Part shown: one piece after another, positions 1 through 6,985 of the stretch
How positions within the stretch are numbered: position 1 is the first letter of the stretch
Layout: every line of letters begins with the position of its first letter
Assembly: GCF_020595055.1 (NCBI RefSeq)
Contig: NZ_JAJDOO010000039.1
Coordinates: 1-35,564, forward strand
DNA from: Desulfosporosinus shakirovi
GTDB taxonomy: Bacteria > Bacillota > Desulfitobacteriia > Desulfitobacteriales > Desulfitobacteriaceae
DNA length: 35,564 bases
Direction: 5' to 3'
Made by a program: the position numbers and the translations under genes
Notes under the pieces: model-generated
The model's database searches: none
The model's input: only the letters and a program-made list of their open reading frames with translations
Told to the model about the DNA's origin: nothing

Positions 1-51
1 GTCACCTTGCCAAGGTGAAAGTCGCGAGTCCGAATCTCGTCACCCGCTCCA
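1..51 (+). tRNA. tRNA-Gly(GCC), 5' end outside window
   Basis: The 3' two thirds of a tRNA are present: an anticodon stem TCACC/GGTGA around loop TTGCCAA (anticodon GCC), a T arm, and the acceptor 3' strand CACCCGC followed by TCCA. CCA is encoded. It is the first member of a tandem tRNA cluster. Confidence 0.93.
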
Positions 52-56
52 AAATT

Positions 57-133
57 GCGCTCGTAGCCCAGCTGGATAGAGCGTCTGACTACGAATCAGA
101 AGGCCGGGAGTTCGAATCTCTCCGAGCGCACCA
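57..133 (+). tRNA. tRNA-Arg(ACG)
   Basis: A full 77-nt cloverleaf. The acceptor strands GCGCTCG and CGAGCGC pair completely, and the anticodon loop CTACGAA gives ACG. CCA is encoded. It lies 5 nt after the preceding tRNA-Gly, so the two are probably cotranscribed. Confidence 0.96.
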
Positions 134-154
134 AAATTAAATAATAAAAGGAAT

Positions 155-230
155 GCCGTTGTAGCTCAGTTGGTAGAGCGTATCCTTGGTAAGGATAAGG
201 TCACCGGTTCAATCCCGGTCAATGGCTCCA
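155..230 (+). tRNA. tRNA-Thr(GGT)
   Basis: A 76-nt cloverleaf with acceptor GCCGTTG/CAATGGC (one G-T pair), anticodon stem TATCC/GGATA around TTGGTAA (anticodon GGT), and encoded CCA. Confidence 0.96.
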
Positions 231-235
231 GCAAT

Positions 236-320
236 GCGGGAGTGGCGTAATTGGCAGACGCGCACGTTTGAGGGGCGTGTGGGTAACACCGTACGGGTTC
301 AAGTCCCGTCTTCCGCACCA
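236..320 (+). tRNA. tRNA-Leu(GAG)
   Basis: An 85-nt class II tRNA with a long variable arm. The acceptor GCGGGAG pairs with CTTCCGC, the anticodon stem-loop CACGT-TTGAGGG-GCGTG gives GAG, and CCA is encoded. Confidence 0.95.
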
Positions 321-335
321 ATTTAAAAGATCTGT

Positions 336-422
336 GGAGAAGTACTCAGTGGCTGAAGAGGACGGTTTGCTAAACCGTTAGAGTGGGTAACTGCTGCGAG
401 GGTTCAAATCCCCCCTGCTACT
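336..422 (+). pseudogene. tRNA-Ser(GCT) with damaged 3' end (probable pseudo-tRNA)
   Basis: The 5' part is a normal class II tRNA-Ser: acceptor GGAGAAG, anticodon stem ACGGT/ACCGT around TTGCTAA (anticodon GCT), and a long variable arm. The 3' end does not match. The acceptor strand reads CTGCTAC at 415-421, leaving two of seven pairs mismatched. The T stem has one A/C mismatch (GAGGG against CCCCC). CCA is replaced by ATA. The gene may be non-functional, or its last 10-15 bases were replaced by recombination. The anticodon call is secure; function is doubtful. Confidence 0.8.
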
Positions 423-560
423 ATATTCGATATTCGTAGTTCGAAGTTCGACCAAATGCAGAACTTCAAGGTCAATAGCACGGACCACGGACATATGCAT
501 ATATAGTAGGTAGAGTGTTACTTTTGAGGACGACTGAATCGATCCTTGAACCACGATTTT

Positions 561-634
561 GCGGGTGTAGCTCAATGGTAGAGCGCTAGCCTTCCAAGCT
601 AGTTACGAGAGTTCGATTCTCTTCACCCGCTCCA
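561..634 (+). tRNA. tRNA-Gly(TCC)
   Basis: A 74-nt cloverleaf with acceptor GCGGGTG/CACCCGC, anticodon stem CTAGC/GCTAG around CTTCCAA (anticodon TCC), and encoded TCCA end. It is the last tRNA of the cluster. The 138-nt gap before it (423-560) holds only short TTCG-rich repeats and no recognisable gene. Confidence 0.96.
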
Positions 635-645
635 TGAAAATAGTC

Positions 646-672
646 AACCGTACCATTAGGTGCGGTTTTTTT
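646..672 (+). terminator. Rho-independent terminator of the tRNA cluster
   Basis: A nine-pair stem AACCGTACC/GGTGCGGTT (one G-T pair) with loop ATTA, running into seven T residues, 12 nt after tRNA-Gly(TCC). Confidence 0.88.
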
Positions 673-712
673 ATTTAGAGTTTAAAAATAAAAAAATTCG
701 ATATGATAATAG

Positions 713-750
713 AAATTGACAGGCATTTAGCTATGATCGCCTGTCGATTT
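713..750 (+). repeat. 12-bp inverted repeat upstream of nagZ
   Basis: AAATTGACAGGC (713-724) pairs with GCCTGTCGATTT (739-750), with one G-T pair and a 14-nt loop. It contains a TTGACA at 716-721 but no -10 box at the right distance. It could be an operator, a second terminator or a leader hairpin. Confidence 0.5.
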
Positions 751-838
751 CTATTTCCTGTACGTCTTCTCTTAACCTTGAAGGAATATTAATTAGTAAT
801 ATTATTAGTAACATTATATAGGAAGGAAGCAAAGAAAA

Positions 839-2107
839 ATGCGTAAAAGATACCTGGTTTTAATAACTGCCGTGGTAGCGGCGAGTATCATAGGATATGC
901 AGGAATATTAAATAGCAGAATAATTAATGGGTTGAAACCATCAGACCAAATAGGCCAGAACATGCCACCAGATAATAATTCCTATGGTAATATTGCAACT
1001 GATCCTGTTCAAGCTCAGATTAAAACGATGAGCTTAGAGGAAAAGGTCGGGCAATTAGTAATGGTGGGGATTAACGGATACGAAAACGATGCTAATTCTA
1101 TCCAACTGATTAAAAACCATCATGTCGGTGGTTTTGTTCTGCTAAAGCAAAATGTCAAGGATACTAAACAGATGCTAGCCCTAATTAACTCTTTGAAAGA
1201 TACAAATACAGTTAACAAAATGCCACTATTTTTAGCTATTGATGAAGAGGGTGGCAGGATTTCGCGAATGCCAGGCGAGTTTATGAAGATACCAGCAAGT
1301 CAACGGATTGGAGAGCTCAATAACAGTGAGCTTTCTTATCAGTTAGGCGGTATTCTTGGAGATGAACTAAAATCCTTTGGTTTAAATATGAATTTTGCAC
1401 CAGTTTTAGACGTGAACAGTAACCCCAAAAATCCTGTGATAGGGGATCGAGCATTTGGTAATGAGCCAAGTCTTGTGAAAAAACTCGGAATACAAACGAT
1501 GAAGGGACTTCAGTCACGGCAAATTATATCGGTTGTTAAACATTTTCCAGGACATGGTGATACTTCAGTTGATTCTCATGTCGGGTTACCAACTGTAAAT
1601 CATGATATAGATAGGCTAAATAGTCTGGATTTAGTGCCTTTTGAGGCAGCTATCGAAAATAATGTAGAGGCAATCATGATGGCTCATATTTTATTGCCAA
1701 AGATTGATCCCGAAAATCCTGCATCTTTTTCACGAAAGATTATTTCAGATCTCTTACGTAAAGATCTGAATTTTAATGGCGTAGTCATTACAGATGATAT
1801 TACCATGGGGGCAGTAGTAAATAATTATGATATTGGTGAAGTTGCAGTAGAATCAATCAATGCAGGAAGCGATATTGTCTTAGTATGCCATGACTACCTC
1901 AAGGAGGAGGCGGTCATTAAAGCAATTCAAAAGGCTGCAGAGAATGGGAACATTTCAATGGATAGGTTAGATCAAAGCGTTTACAGAATATTAACGTTAA
2001 AACTAAAGTATGCAGTCGCGGATAGAGTAGTGAGATCAGTAGATCCGCAGATTATAAACAATAAGATTAAAGCACTATTTAGAGATTTTCCATCTTTAAA
2101 TGGTTAG
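839..2107 (+). CDS. nagZ: Beta-N-acetylhexosaminidase, glycoside hydrolase family 3 (NagZ type)
   Basis: A 422-residue protein with an N-terminal signal or anchor segment (about residues 5-25), so it probably works outside the membrane on muropeptides, as NagZ does in Gram-positive bacteria. The GH3 barrel has DEEGGR at 135-140 and KHFPGHGDT from 234. The Asp245-Ser-His247 dyad is typical of NagZ acid/base catalysis. The probable nucleophile is Asp319 in VITDD. There is no C-terminal second GH3 domain, only a short tail. The ATG at 839 follows AGGAAGGAAG at good spacing. It stands alone, with about 130 nt before the next likely start. Family assignment is firm; substrate is inferred from the family. 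Confidence 0.93.
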   Translation: MRKRYLVLITAVVAASIIGYAGILNSRIINGLKPSDQIGQNMPPDNNSYGNIATDPVQAQIKTMSLEEKVGQLVMVGINGYENDANSIQLIKNHHVGGFVLLKQNVKDTKQMLALINSLKDTNTVNKMPLFLAIDEEGGRISRMPGEFMKIPASQRIGELNNSELSYQLGGILGDELKSFGLNMNFAPVLDVNSNPKNPVIGDRAFGNEPSLVKKLGIQTMKGLQSRQIISVVKHFPGHGDTSVDSHVGLPTVNHDIDRLNSLDLVPFEAAIENNVEAIMMAHILLPKIDPENPASFSRKIISDLLRKDLNFNGVVITDDITMGAVVNNYDIGEVAVESINAGSDIVLVCHDYLKEEAVIKAIQKAAENGNISMDRLDQSVYRILTLKLKYAVADRVVRSVDPQIINNKIKALFRDFPSLNG

Positions 2108-2233
2108 AAATTTGCCCTGAATTAATACAATTAATACCGACTGAGATAATAAATGTAAATAAATTTGTAAAATAAAGTATGTTATATGATAGAATATATG
2201 AACAAATTAAAATATTCACGAGGGAGTGGTTTA

Positions 2234-2695
2234 ATGAAGAAGTATAGTAATGAACATGTTATTGTACATTGGTTTCCCGAATTGTGTGCTCATCCAGGGA
2301 CATGCCTGAGGCTTTTACCGAAAGTGTTCAATTTGGATCAACGCCCCTGGGTTAATGTGGAGGGCGCGGAACCGGAGGAAATAATAAGGGTTATCGATAA
2401 ATGTCCATCAGGTGCCTTAAGATATTCTCTTCCTGAAGGGTCTAAGGTCGATGCGCAAATCGCTGATGGGGTAGGCAGTATTGACTTTGAAAAATCATAC
2501 CTACCTGCAGTAAAAATAAAGGTGAGTGTCAATGGACCATTACTTATTGAAGGCCCTATAGTTGTAATTGGCCTTGATGGAAAGCCCTTAAAGGAAGGCA
2601 GCAGGATTGCTTTGTGTCGTTGTGGACTTTCTGAAAACCGTCCCTTTTGTGATGGAATTCATAGAAAAAAAGGATGGAAGCCTGATCAGGAATGA
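2234..2695 (+). CDS. Divergent 4Fe-4S (Fer4_19-like) and CDGSH iron-sulfur domain protein
   Basis: About 153 residues. The N-terminal half has the conserved HWFPELCAHPGTCLRLLP and CPSGAL segments of the small divergent 4Fe-4S mono-cluster family. The C-terminus has a CDGSH-type 2Fe-2S motif, CRCGLSENRPFCDGIH. The open frame extends upstream to 2186, but the ATG at 2234 sits behind GAGGGAGTGG (2219-2228) and starts where homology should begin, so I chose it. Such proteins are thought to take part in electron transfer or iron-sulfur handling; the exact role is unknown. A small membrane protein and a YbjQ-type protein follow on the same strand. Confidence 0.85.
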   Translation: MKKYSNEHVIVHWFPELCAHPGTCLRLLPKVFNLDQRPWVNVEGAEPEEIIRVIDKCPSGALRYSLPEGSKVDAQIADGVGSIDFEKSYLPAVKIKVSVNGPLLIEGPIVVIGLDGKPLKEGSRIALCRCGLSENRPFCDGIHRKKGWKPDQE

Positions 2696-2803
2696 TGCCG
2701 CACTAAAGTTACAGTGATGAGCCCCCTTCTGTTTAGAGGAAGTAAATCTTAATGTGATATTATATAACATAATGGAGATAATTTGGATTGAGGGGGGATT
2801 TTA

Positions 2804-3019
2804 ATGATTAAACTCCTTAGCTGGATACTTGTATTCTGTATAGCCTTATACTTTTTTGGAGTAATGGGAATGGCTTTTATTTCTCCTGAATTGATTCCTG
2901 TTATAATAGGTGTAACCATTGTTGGATCAGTGATAAGTGGCGGATTATTGTTAATACTATTAATAAATGAAAGGGTTAAAGATAAGGAGGCAGAAAAGAG
3001 TGATCTTAACAAATATTGA
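2804..3019 (+). CDS. Small two-helix membrane protein
   Basis: 71 residues with two hydrophobic segments (about 5-25 and 30-53) and a charged C-terminal tail rich in Lys, Glu and Asp. ATG 2804 follows a TTGAGGGGGG ribosome site. Its last 20 nt overlap the start of the next gene, which indicates translational coupling with the YbjQ-type protein. I do not recognise a family. Membrane proteins of this kind often sit beside YbjQ-family genes, and the overlap suggests a joint role. Confidence 0.7.
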   Translation: MIKLLSWILVFCIALYFFGVMGMAFISPELIPVIIGVTIVGSVISGGLLLILLINERVKDKEAEKSDLNKY

Positions 3020-3326
3020 TTATGTACCTGGTTATGATGTGAGCGAGTCCTTAGATTTGGTCAAAGGAAGTACCATTCGAGCAAAGCACGTTGGAAAAGA
3101 TATATTGTCCGTTTTTAGACAGATTGTCGGCGGAGAGCTTAAAGAATATAGTGAAATGATCAATGAATCCCGACAAATTTCCACAGGTAAAATGGTGGCG
3201 GAAGCTGAAAGGCTTGGGGCTAATGCCATTATTAATATACGCTTTGCAACTTCGAATGTTATGCAAGGGGCAGCGGAAATCCTTGTTTATGGTACTGCCG
3301 TTAAACTTACTAAAAAAGTTGGCTAA
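3000..3326 (+). CDS. YbjQ/UPF0145 family protein (heavy-metal-binding domain)
   Basis: 108 residues from a GTG at 3000. The frame extends to 2967, but AAGGAGG at 2984-2990 lies 9 nt before this GTG and family members start with the same Ile-Leu-Thr. Typical family features are VPGY near the start, a central GGELKEYSEMI segment, and AERLGANAIINIRFAT before a C-terminal YGTAV strand. Members form pentamers; the function is not established, although the domain has been called heavy-metal-binding. It overlaps the preceding membrane protein gene by 20 nt. Confidence 0.88.
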   Translation: MILTNIDYVPGYDVSESLDLVKGSTIRAKHVGKDILSVFRQIVGGELKEYSEMINESRQISTGKMVAEAERLGANAIINIRFATSNVMQGAAEILVYGTAVKLTKKVG

Positions 3327-3407
3327 TGTTATAAAGTTGTAAGAAAAGAACAAGCATATATTGGAAATGAGATGTCTTAGGTTCAAGTAGAAGGGAGTAA
3401 GATTATA

Positions 3408-3602
3408 ATGCCCGTAATTACTATTGATGCAGGTAAAATGTCAAAGGAACAGAAGGCAAAGTTAGTTAAAGAACTGGCTTCAAAGGCAAGCGAAACACTT
3501 AACATACCAGTTGAGGCGTTTGTCACGATTATTAGGGAAAATGATATGGATAACATTGGTAATGGCAGTCGGCTTTTATCGGATAAGTATGGCAACAAGT
3601 AA
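3408..3602 (+). CDS. 4-oxalocrotonate tautomerase family protein (DmpI-like)
   Basis: 64 residues, the standard size of a 4-OT subunit. The catalytic Pro follows the initiator Met directly (MPVITIDAG), as the family needs an N-terminal proline after Met removal. The IRENDMDNIGNG segment resembles the DmpI-like branch. ATG 3408 is preceded by GAAGGGAG. The native substrate cannot be told. It is followed by a bidirectional terminator and stands as a single-gene unit. Confidence 0.88.
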   Translation: MPVITIDAGKMSKEQKAKLVKELASKASETLNIPVEAFVTIIRENDMDNIGNGSRLLSDKYGNK

Positions 3603-3616
3603 TAATCGGCGAAAAG

Positions 3617-3650
3617 AAACCCACAGCAAGCTTATTTGCGGTGGGTTTTT
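3617..3650. terminator. Bidirectional terminator between convergent genes
   Basis: Stem AAACCCACAGCAA/TTGCGGTGGGTTT with one internal mismatch, a short loop, T5 on the plus strand and a T-rich tail on the minus strand. It separates the tautomerase gene from the convergent ferredoxin-like gene. Confidence 0.85.
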
Positions 3651-3670
3651 GAAACTCGGTATTTGAATGA

Positions 3671-4402
3671 TCAATCTTCGATAATTCTTCCGTCTGTTGA
3701 AATTGTGACGACACTCCAGGGTATCATTTTTCCGCTGTTTAAAAGAGCTTTTTTCGCAACTTGAACAATACCGCCACAGCAAGGTACTTCCATTCTTACA
3801 ATCGACACACTTTTAATTTCATGTTGTTTTAGAATCGCAGTTAGCTTTTCTGAATAATCCGTATCGTCCAGTTTGGGACAGGCAATTAAAGTGATCTTAT
3901 TGCGCATAAACTTTTGGTGAATATTTGGATAAGCAAAAGCAGTGCAGTCGGCAGCGATTAGTAAATGTGCATTATCCAGATAGGGTGCGGACACTGGAAC
4001 TAATTTTAACTGGCATGGCCATTGACCAAGCTGAGATTGTGAGTTTTCTGCTGAGAGATCAGGTGTTGCGTCCGGCTGTTTTTTGGTAAGTAGTTTCGCA
4101 TGAGTACCTGGGCAACCGCAGGGAATAGTAGCCTCGGCTTGGGGCTTATTATTCTCCATGTGTTTCTTGTCCATATGTTTCTTGACTGCTTCTTCGTCAT
4201 ACTCAACCGTTTCTCTCTCCTCAAGGACGATGGCGTTGGTTGGGCACTCAGGCAGACAGTCTCCAAGACCGTCACAGTAACTTTCCGAAACCAGGCGGGC
4301 TTTGCCATCAATCAGCTTTAATGCACCTTCATGGCAAGCGGTGACACAAAGACCACAGCCATTACACTTTTCTTCATCTATTTTTATAATCTTTCTTAGC
4401 AT
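3671..4402 (-). CDS. 4Fe-4S ferredoxin-type protein with Cys-rich C-terminal domain
   Basis: 243 residues. The N-terminus has a standard 4Fe-4S motif (Cys13, 16, 19, 23). A second motif runs Cys43-x5-Cys49-x3-Cys53-Pro; it lacks the usual second Cys, a variant seen in a clostridial ferredoxin branch. A Lys/Glu/His-rich linker follows. The C-terminal domain has a CGCPG motif and conserved cysteines in ADCTAF, IACPKLDD and VPCCGG. It is likely an electron carrier or iron-sulfur sensor in the cytoplasm; partners are unknown. AAGGAGGTT lies just upstream of the start. It is divergent from the Crp/Fnr gene with about 85 nt between starts, so they may share control. Confidence 0.82.
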   Translation of the reverse strand: MLRKIIKIDEEKCNGCGLCVTACHEGALKLIDGKARLVSESYCDGLGDCLPECPTNAIVLEERETVEYDEEAVKKHMDKKHMENNKPQAEATIPCGCPGTHAKLLTKKQPDATPDLSAENSQSQLGQWPCQLKLVPVSAPYLDNAHLLIAADCTAFAYPNIHQKFMRNKITLIACPKLDDTDYSEKLTAILKQHEIKSVSIVRMEVPCCGGIVQVAKKALLNSGKMIPWSVVTISTDGRIIED

Positions 4403-4440
4403 TGTTATAACCTCCTTGTAATAATTTGTTTTGACAGGTT

Positions 4441-4455
4441 CATTATATTACAATG
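4441..4455. promoter_or_regulatory. Palindromic operator candidate between divergent genes
   Basis: CATTATATTACAATG is a near-perfect palindrome (six of seven arm pairs). Read on the minus strand it contains TATAAT (4447-4442), a good -10 box for the ferredoxin-like gene. A Crp/Fnr protein encoded next door could bind here, which would make the divergent pair autoregulated. No canonical TTGAT-N4-ATCAA Fnr box is present. Confidence 0.45.
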
Positions 4456-4488
4456 AAGGAACTAAGTCGGTATCTGAGGATACAGAAT

Positions 4489-5199
4489 ATGGCGGTAAAA
4501 GAGATGTATGAAAAATATTTGGAAAAAATCTCAGAAGTGAGCTTATTTCAAGGAATAAAAAGACTAGATATAGAAGCCATGCTAAATTGTTTAAAGCCTA
4601 TAGTAGGCCATTATAAAAGAAGTGATTATATTGTTAATGGTGGAGACAAATATGAAAGCATTGGAATCGTTCTTAAAGGCTCAGCGACGGTGAGTAAAGA
4701 AAATGCGGCGGGGAATAGAAGTGTAATGACACTTTTAAAACAAGGGGATATTTTCGGAGAAATAGTTGCATTTTCAAGTGTAATGACATGGCCTGCAACT
4801 GTTCAAGCACAAGAAGCTTGTGAAGTACTCTTCCTGCCTAGAGGGAAAATTATCGGCGATTGTGAAAGGATGTGTAGCTGGCACAGAATTTTCATACAAA
4901 ACTTTTTGCGAATAATTTCTGAAAGAGCAATCTTGTTAAACAAGAAGGTTGAATACTTGACTATCAAAAGCATCCGCGCAAAAATCTGTGCTTATTTACT
5001 GGATCAATCTAAGAAGATTGGAAGCGAAAAGATAGTTTTACCGTTAAATCGAAATGAGCTAGCAGACTTTCTTAATGTTTCTCGTCCTTCTATGTCAAGG
5101 GAAATGGGTAAACTAAGGGATGAAGGGGTTATTGATTTCCACTTGACTGCAGTTGAAATTCTAGATTTTCAAGCGCTTAAGAATAATATGAGTGAATAA
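4489..5199 (+). CDS. Crp/Fnr family transcriptional regulator
   Basis: About 236 residues from ATG 4489, preceded by CTGAGGA. The frame also opens at 4453, but that ATG lies inside a palindrome and has no ribosome site. The N-terminal cyclic-nucleotide-binding fold has the GxxFGE signature (GDIFGEIVAFSS), a long dimerisation helix follows, and the C-terminal winged helix reads NRNELADFLNVSRPSMSREM. There is no N-terminal cysteine cluster for an Fnr-type 4Fe-4S centre, so it probably senses a small molecule or another signal. It is divergent from a ferredoxin-like gene, its likely target. Confidence 0.9.
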   Translation: MAVKEMYEKYLEKISEVSLFQGIKRLDIEAMLNCLKPIVGHYKRSDYIVNGGDKYESIGIVLKGSATVSKENAAGNRSVMTLLKQGDIFGEIVAFSSVMTWPATVQAQEACEVLFLPRGKIIGDCERMCSWHRIFIQNFLRIISERAILLNKKVEYLTIKSIRAKICAYLLDQSKKIGSEKIVLPLNRNELADFLNVSRPSMSREMGKLRDEGVIDFHLTAVEILDFQALKNNMSE

Positions 5200-5245
5200 T
5201 GGGCTCCAACTAATTATTTTACTATAAGAATATAAAGTTTGGATA

Positions 5246-5293
5246 TTGACGGAGCGAGTGTTTAGAAATATAATGTATTTATAATTATTTTAA
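5246..5293 (+). promoter_or_regulatory. Sigma-A promoter and PerR box of the rubrerythrin gene
   Basis: TTGACG (5246-5251), a 17-nt spacer and a perfect TATAAT (5269-5274) form a strong promoter. Just downstream, 5279-5293 reads TTATAATTATTTTAA. It matches the PerR consensus TTATAATNATTATAA at 13 of 14 defined positions. Placed over the transcription start, it would block transcription until peroxide inactivates PerR. Confidence 0.8.
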
Positions 5294-5389
5294 ATTAACT
5301 TATGGTGTTGTTCGGCAATAAGGTTATTCAATGGTGTTCATAATAATGCCAAGAATCCTTAAAGAAAGTAAGATGAAGGAGTTTTAAGA

Positions 5390-5983
5390 ATGAGTAATTT
5401 AAAAGGGACAAAAACAGCAGAAAATCTATTAAAGGCGTTTGCCGGAGAATCTCAAGCACGCAACCGTTATACTTATTATGCATCAGTAGCTGACAAAGAA
5501 GGTTATAAGCAAATTAAAAATATCTTTATTGAGACGGCTGATAATGAAAAAGAGCATGCCAAGAGATTCTATAAATTTTTGCTGGCAGGTTTAGAGAGCG
5601 AGCTTCCAGCCGTAATAGAAATCAGTGCTTCCTTTCCTGTTGCGCAGGGTACGACTCTTGATAATTTAGTTGCCGCAGCTGGTGGAGAAAATGAAGAATG
5701 GAATGAACTATACCCTGAATTCGCCAAGGTTGCTGAAGAAGAAGGCTTTCCCGAAATTGCAGCCGCATTCAAGATGATTGCCGCTGCTGAAAAATGGCAT
5801 GAAAAAAGGTATAATAAACTTGCGCAAAATATAAAGAATGGTAAAGTATTTAAAAAGGAAGAAACAAAACTTTGGAAGTGTGGAAACTGTGGTTATGTTC
5901 ATGAAGGAACCGGTGCACCGGATGAATGTCCGGCTTGTATCCATCCGCAGGCACATTTCGAGGTTTTTGAAGAGACTTATTAA
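5390..5983 (+). CDS. rbr: Rubrerythrin
   Basis: 197 residues, the usual length. The four-helix di-iron domain has ligands in GESQARNR (Glu20), ETADNEKEH (Glu53, His56), the Glu-rich segment near 97-103, and AAAEKWHEKRY (Glu134, His137). The C-terminal rubredoxin-like domain binds iron through Cys164, 167, 180 and 183. Rubrerythrin reduces hydrogen peroxide to water in the cytoplasm of anaerobes, taking electrons through rubredoxin or similar carriers. ATG 5390 follows GATGAAGGAG. The PerR box upstream fits peroxide induction. A rubredoxin-flavin reductase protein (17738) with a similar box may be part of the same regulon. Confidence 0.97.
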   Translation: MSNLKGTKTAENLLKAFAGESQARNRYTYYASVADKEGYKQIKNIFIETADNEKEHAKRFYKFLLAGLESELPAVIEISASFPVAQGTTLDNLVAAAGGENEEWNELYPEFAKVAEEEGFPEIAAAFKMIAAAEKWHEKRYNKLAQNIKNGKVFKKEETKLWKCGNCGYVHEGTGAPDECPACIHPQAHFEVFEETY

Positions 5984-6032
5984 TTTTTATACAACCCTTC
6001 GGCTTTGATCCAATTGAAAACTGACATTACAA

Positions 6033-6079
6033 AACCCCCTAAGATAAATGGCGGTCTGAGCCTTTTTCTTGAGGGGGTT
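6033..6079. terminator. Terminator hairpin after rubrerythrin, probably bidirectional
   Basis: AACCCCCT (6033-6040) pairs with AGGGGGTT (6072-6079), and the stem can extend by AAG/CTT past a bulge. It has a long loop and weak T tails on both strands. It lies between the rubrerythrin gene and a small convergent frame at 6107. Confidence 0.55.
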
Positions 6080-6106
6080 GCTTTATACTTGTAGACCCTT
6101 TTTATA

Positions 6107-6220
6107 TTATTCAAAGTGGACGATAAAGTTTGTAATTCCAACGATGATAATAGATAAAATAATCGTTCCACCGATAATGATAAGATTTTGTTTCTTTGTA
6201 TTAATTTTGTGCCACAGCAA
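6107..6220 (-). CDS. Possible 37-residue membrane peptide
   Basis: A small minus-strand frame beginning at a TTG at 6220, six nt after a GGAGGG ribosome site (6232-6227). An in-frame ATG at 6241 would add seven residues but has no ribosome site. The product has a short basic start (HKINTKKQ) followed by one hydrophobic helix rich in Ile, ending HFE. It stops just before a bidirectional terminator. These features fit a real single-pass membrane peptide, but no family is recognised and conservation is untested. Confidence 0.42.
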   Translation of the reverse strand: MLWHKINTKKQNLIIIGGTIILSIIIVGITNFIVHFE

Positions 6221-6506
6221 AAGGATCCCTCCGTAACTCATCAAATCTTAGTACATAGTATCATTGACTAGACGTAAATAGTATAGACATAAAGCCCTAA
6301 GGGTCTAGGCTCAAGGTCCTATTCACAATGACAATATACGTCGAAGATACGTTGCTGTAACTGTGAAAAAAATCTATACTGGTAGATGAACTCGTTTGGA
6401 TGTTCGATAGTCGTGTTTCGAAACAAAGAATATTCTTTAAAAAACGTAAAGTTTAGGCTATGTGGATAGAAAGACAATTTAGTTGAAGGTTAGAGGAGAG
6501 ATGGTC

Positions 6507-6905
6507 ATGAATAATAAACTGACAAAACTTATGAAAAATGACAGGTTTGCAACTTTTGTTGGCCTAGATCTGCTTGAAGTTCAGCCTGGATACGCTGTGG
6601 CTAAAATGGATATCACTGAGAAGCATTTAAATGGAGTTGATATCATTCAAGGGGGAGCGATTTTCACCTTGGCGGACTTTGCTTTTGCCGCTGCAGCTAA
6701 TGCTTATGGGCAAATAACAGTTGCAATCAATGCCAATATATCCTATTTCAAAGCTCTCAAAGGGGGATCATTAACAGCGGAGGCCAGAGAAGTATCGGGT
6801 TCCCATAAAATTGCTAATTATAGAGTTGATGTATTTAATGAACAGAGGGACTTAATAGCGCAATTAACTGTTACAGGCTATAAGAAAAATGAAAAATCCG
6901 ATTAA
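6507..6905 (+). CDS. PaaI/hotdog-fold acyl-CoA thioesterase family protein
   Basis: About 132 residues from the ATG at 6507, chosen because AGGAGAG (6493-6499) has proper spacing to it. TTG 6483 and ATG 6501 are poorer choices. The hotdog signature is clear: HLNGVDIIQGGAIFTLADFA, where the Asn-Gly, Gly-Gly and Asp match the PaaI active-site helix, followed by the strands NISYFKAL and GSLTAEAREV. Such proteins hydrolyse CoA thioesters, often aryl- or acyl-CoA, in the cytosol. The specific substrate is unknown. It is not clearly in an operon. Confidence 0.9.
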   Translation: MNNKLTKLMKNDRFATFVGLDLLEVQPGYAVAKMDITEKHLNGVDIIQGGAIFTLADFAFAAAANAYGQITVAINANISYFKALKGGSLTAEAREVSGSHKIANYRVDVFNEQRDLIAQLTVTGYKKNEKSD

Positions 6906-6985
6906 TACTTCGTAAGGAACCTGACAGAAGTCAGAAACCCATGGCGCGGACCGACTATTTGTAAAATAAGAACCGGGGGTCGATT

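Noticed and set aside
378-575. 65-residue minus-strand frame ending RGDLNPRSSYPL
   Set aside because: It is the antisense of the tRNA-Ser T arm, a common false frame over tRNA genes.
4453-4488. Earlier start for the Crp/Fnr gene
   Set aside because: No ribosome site, and the ATG lies inside a palindrome that also holds the opposite gene's -10 box.
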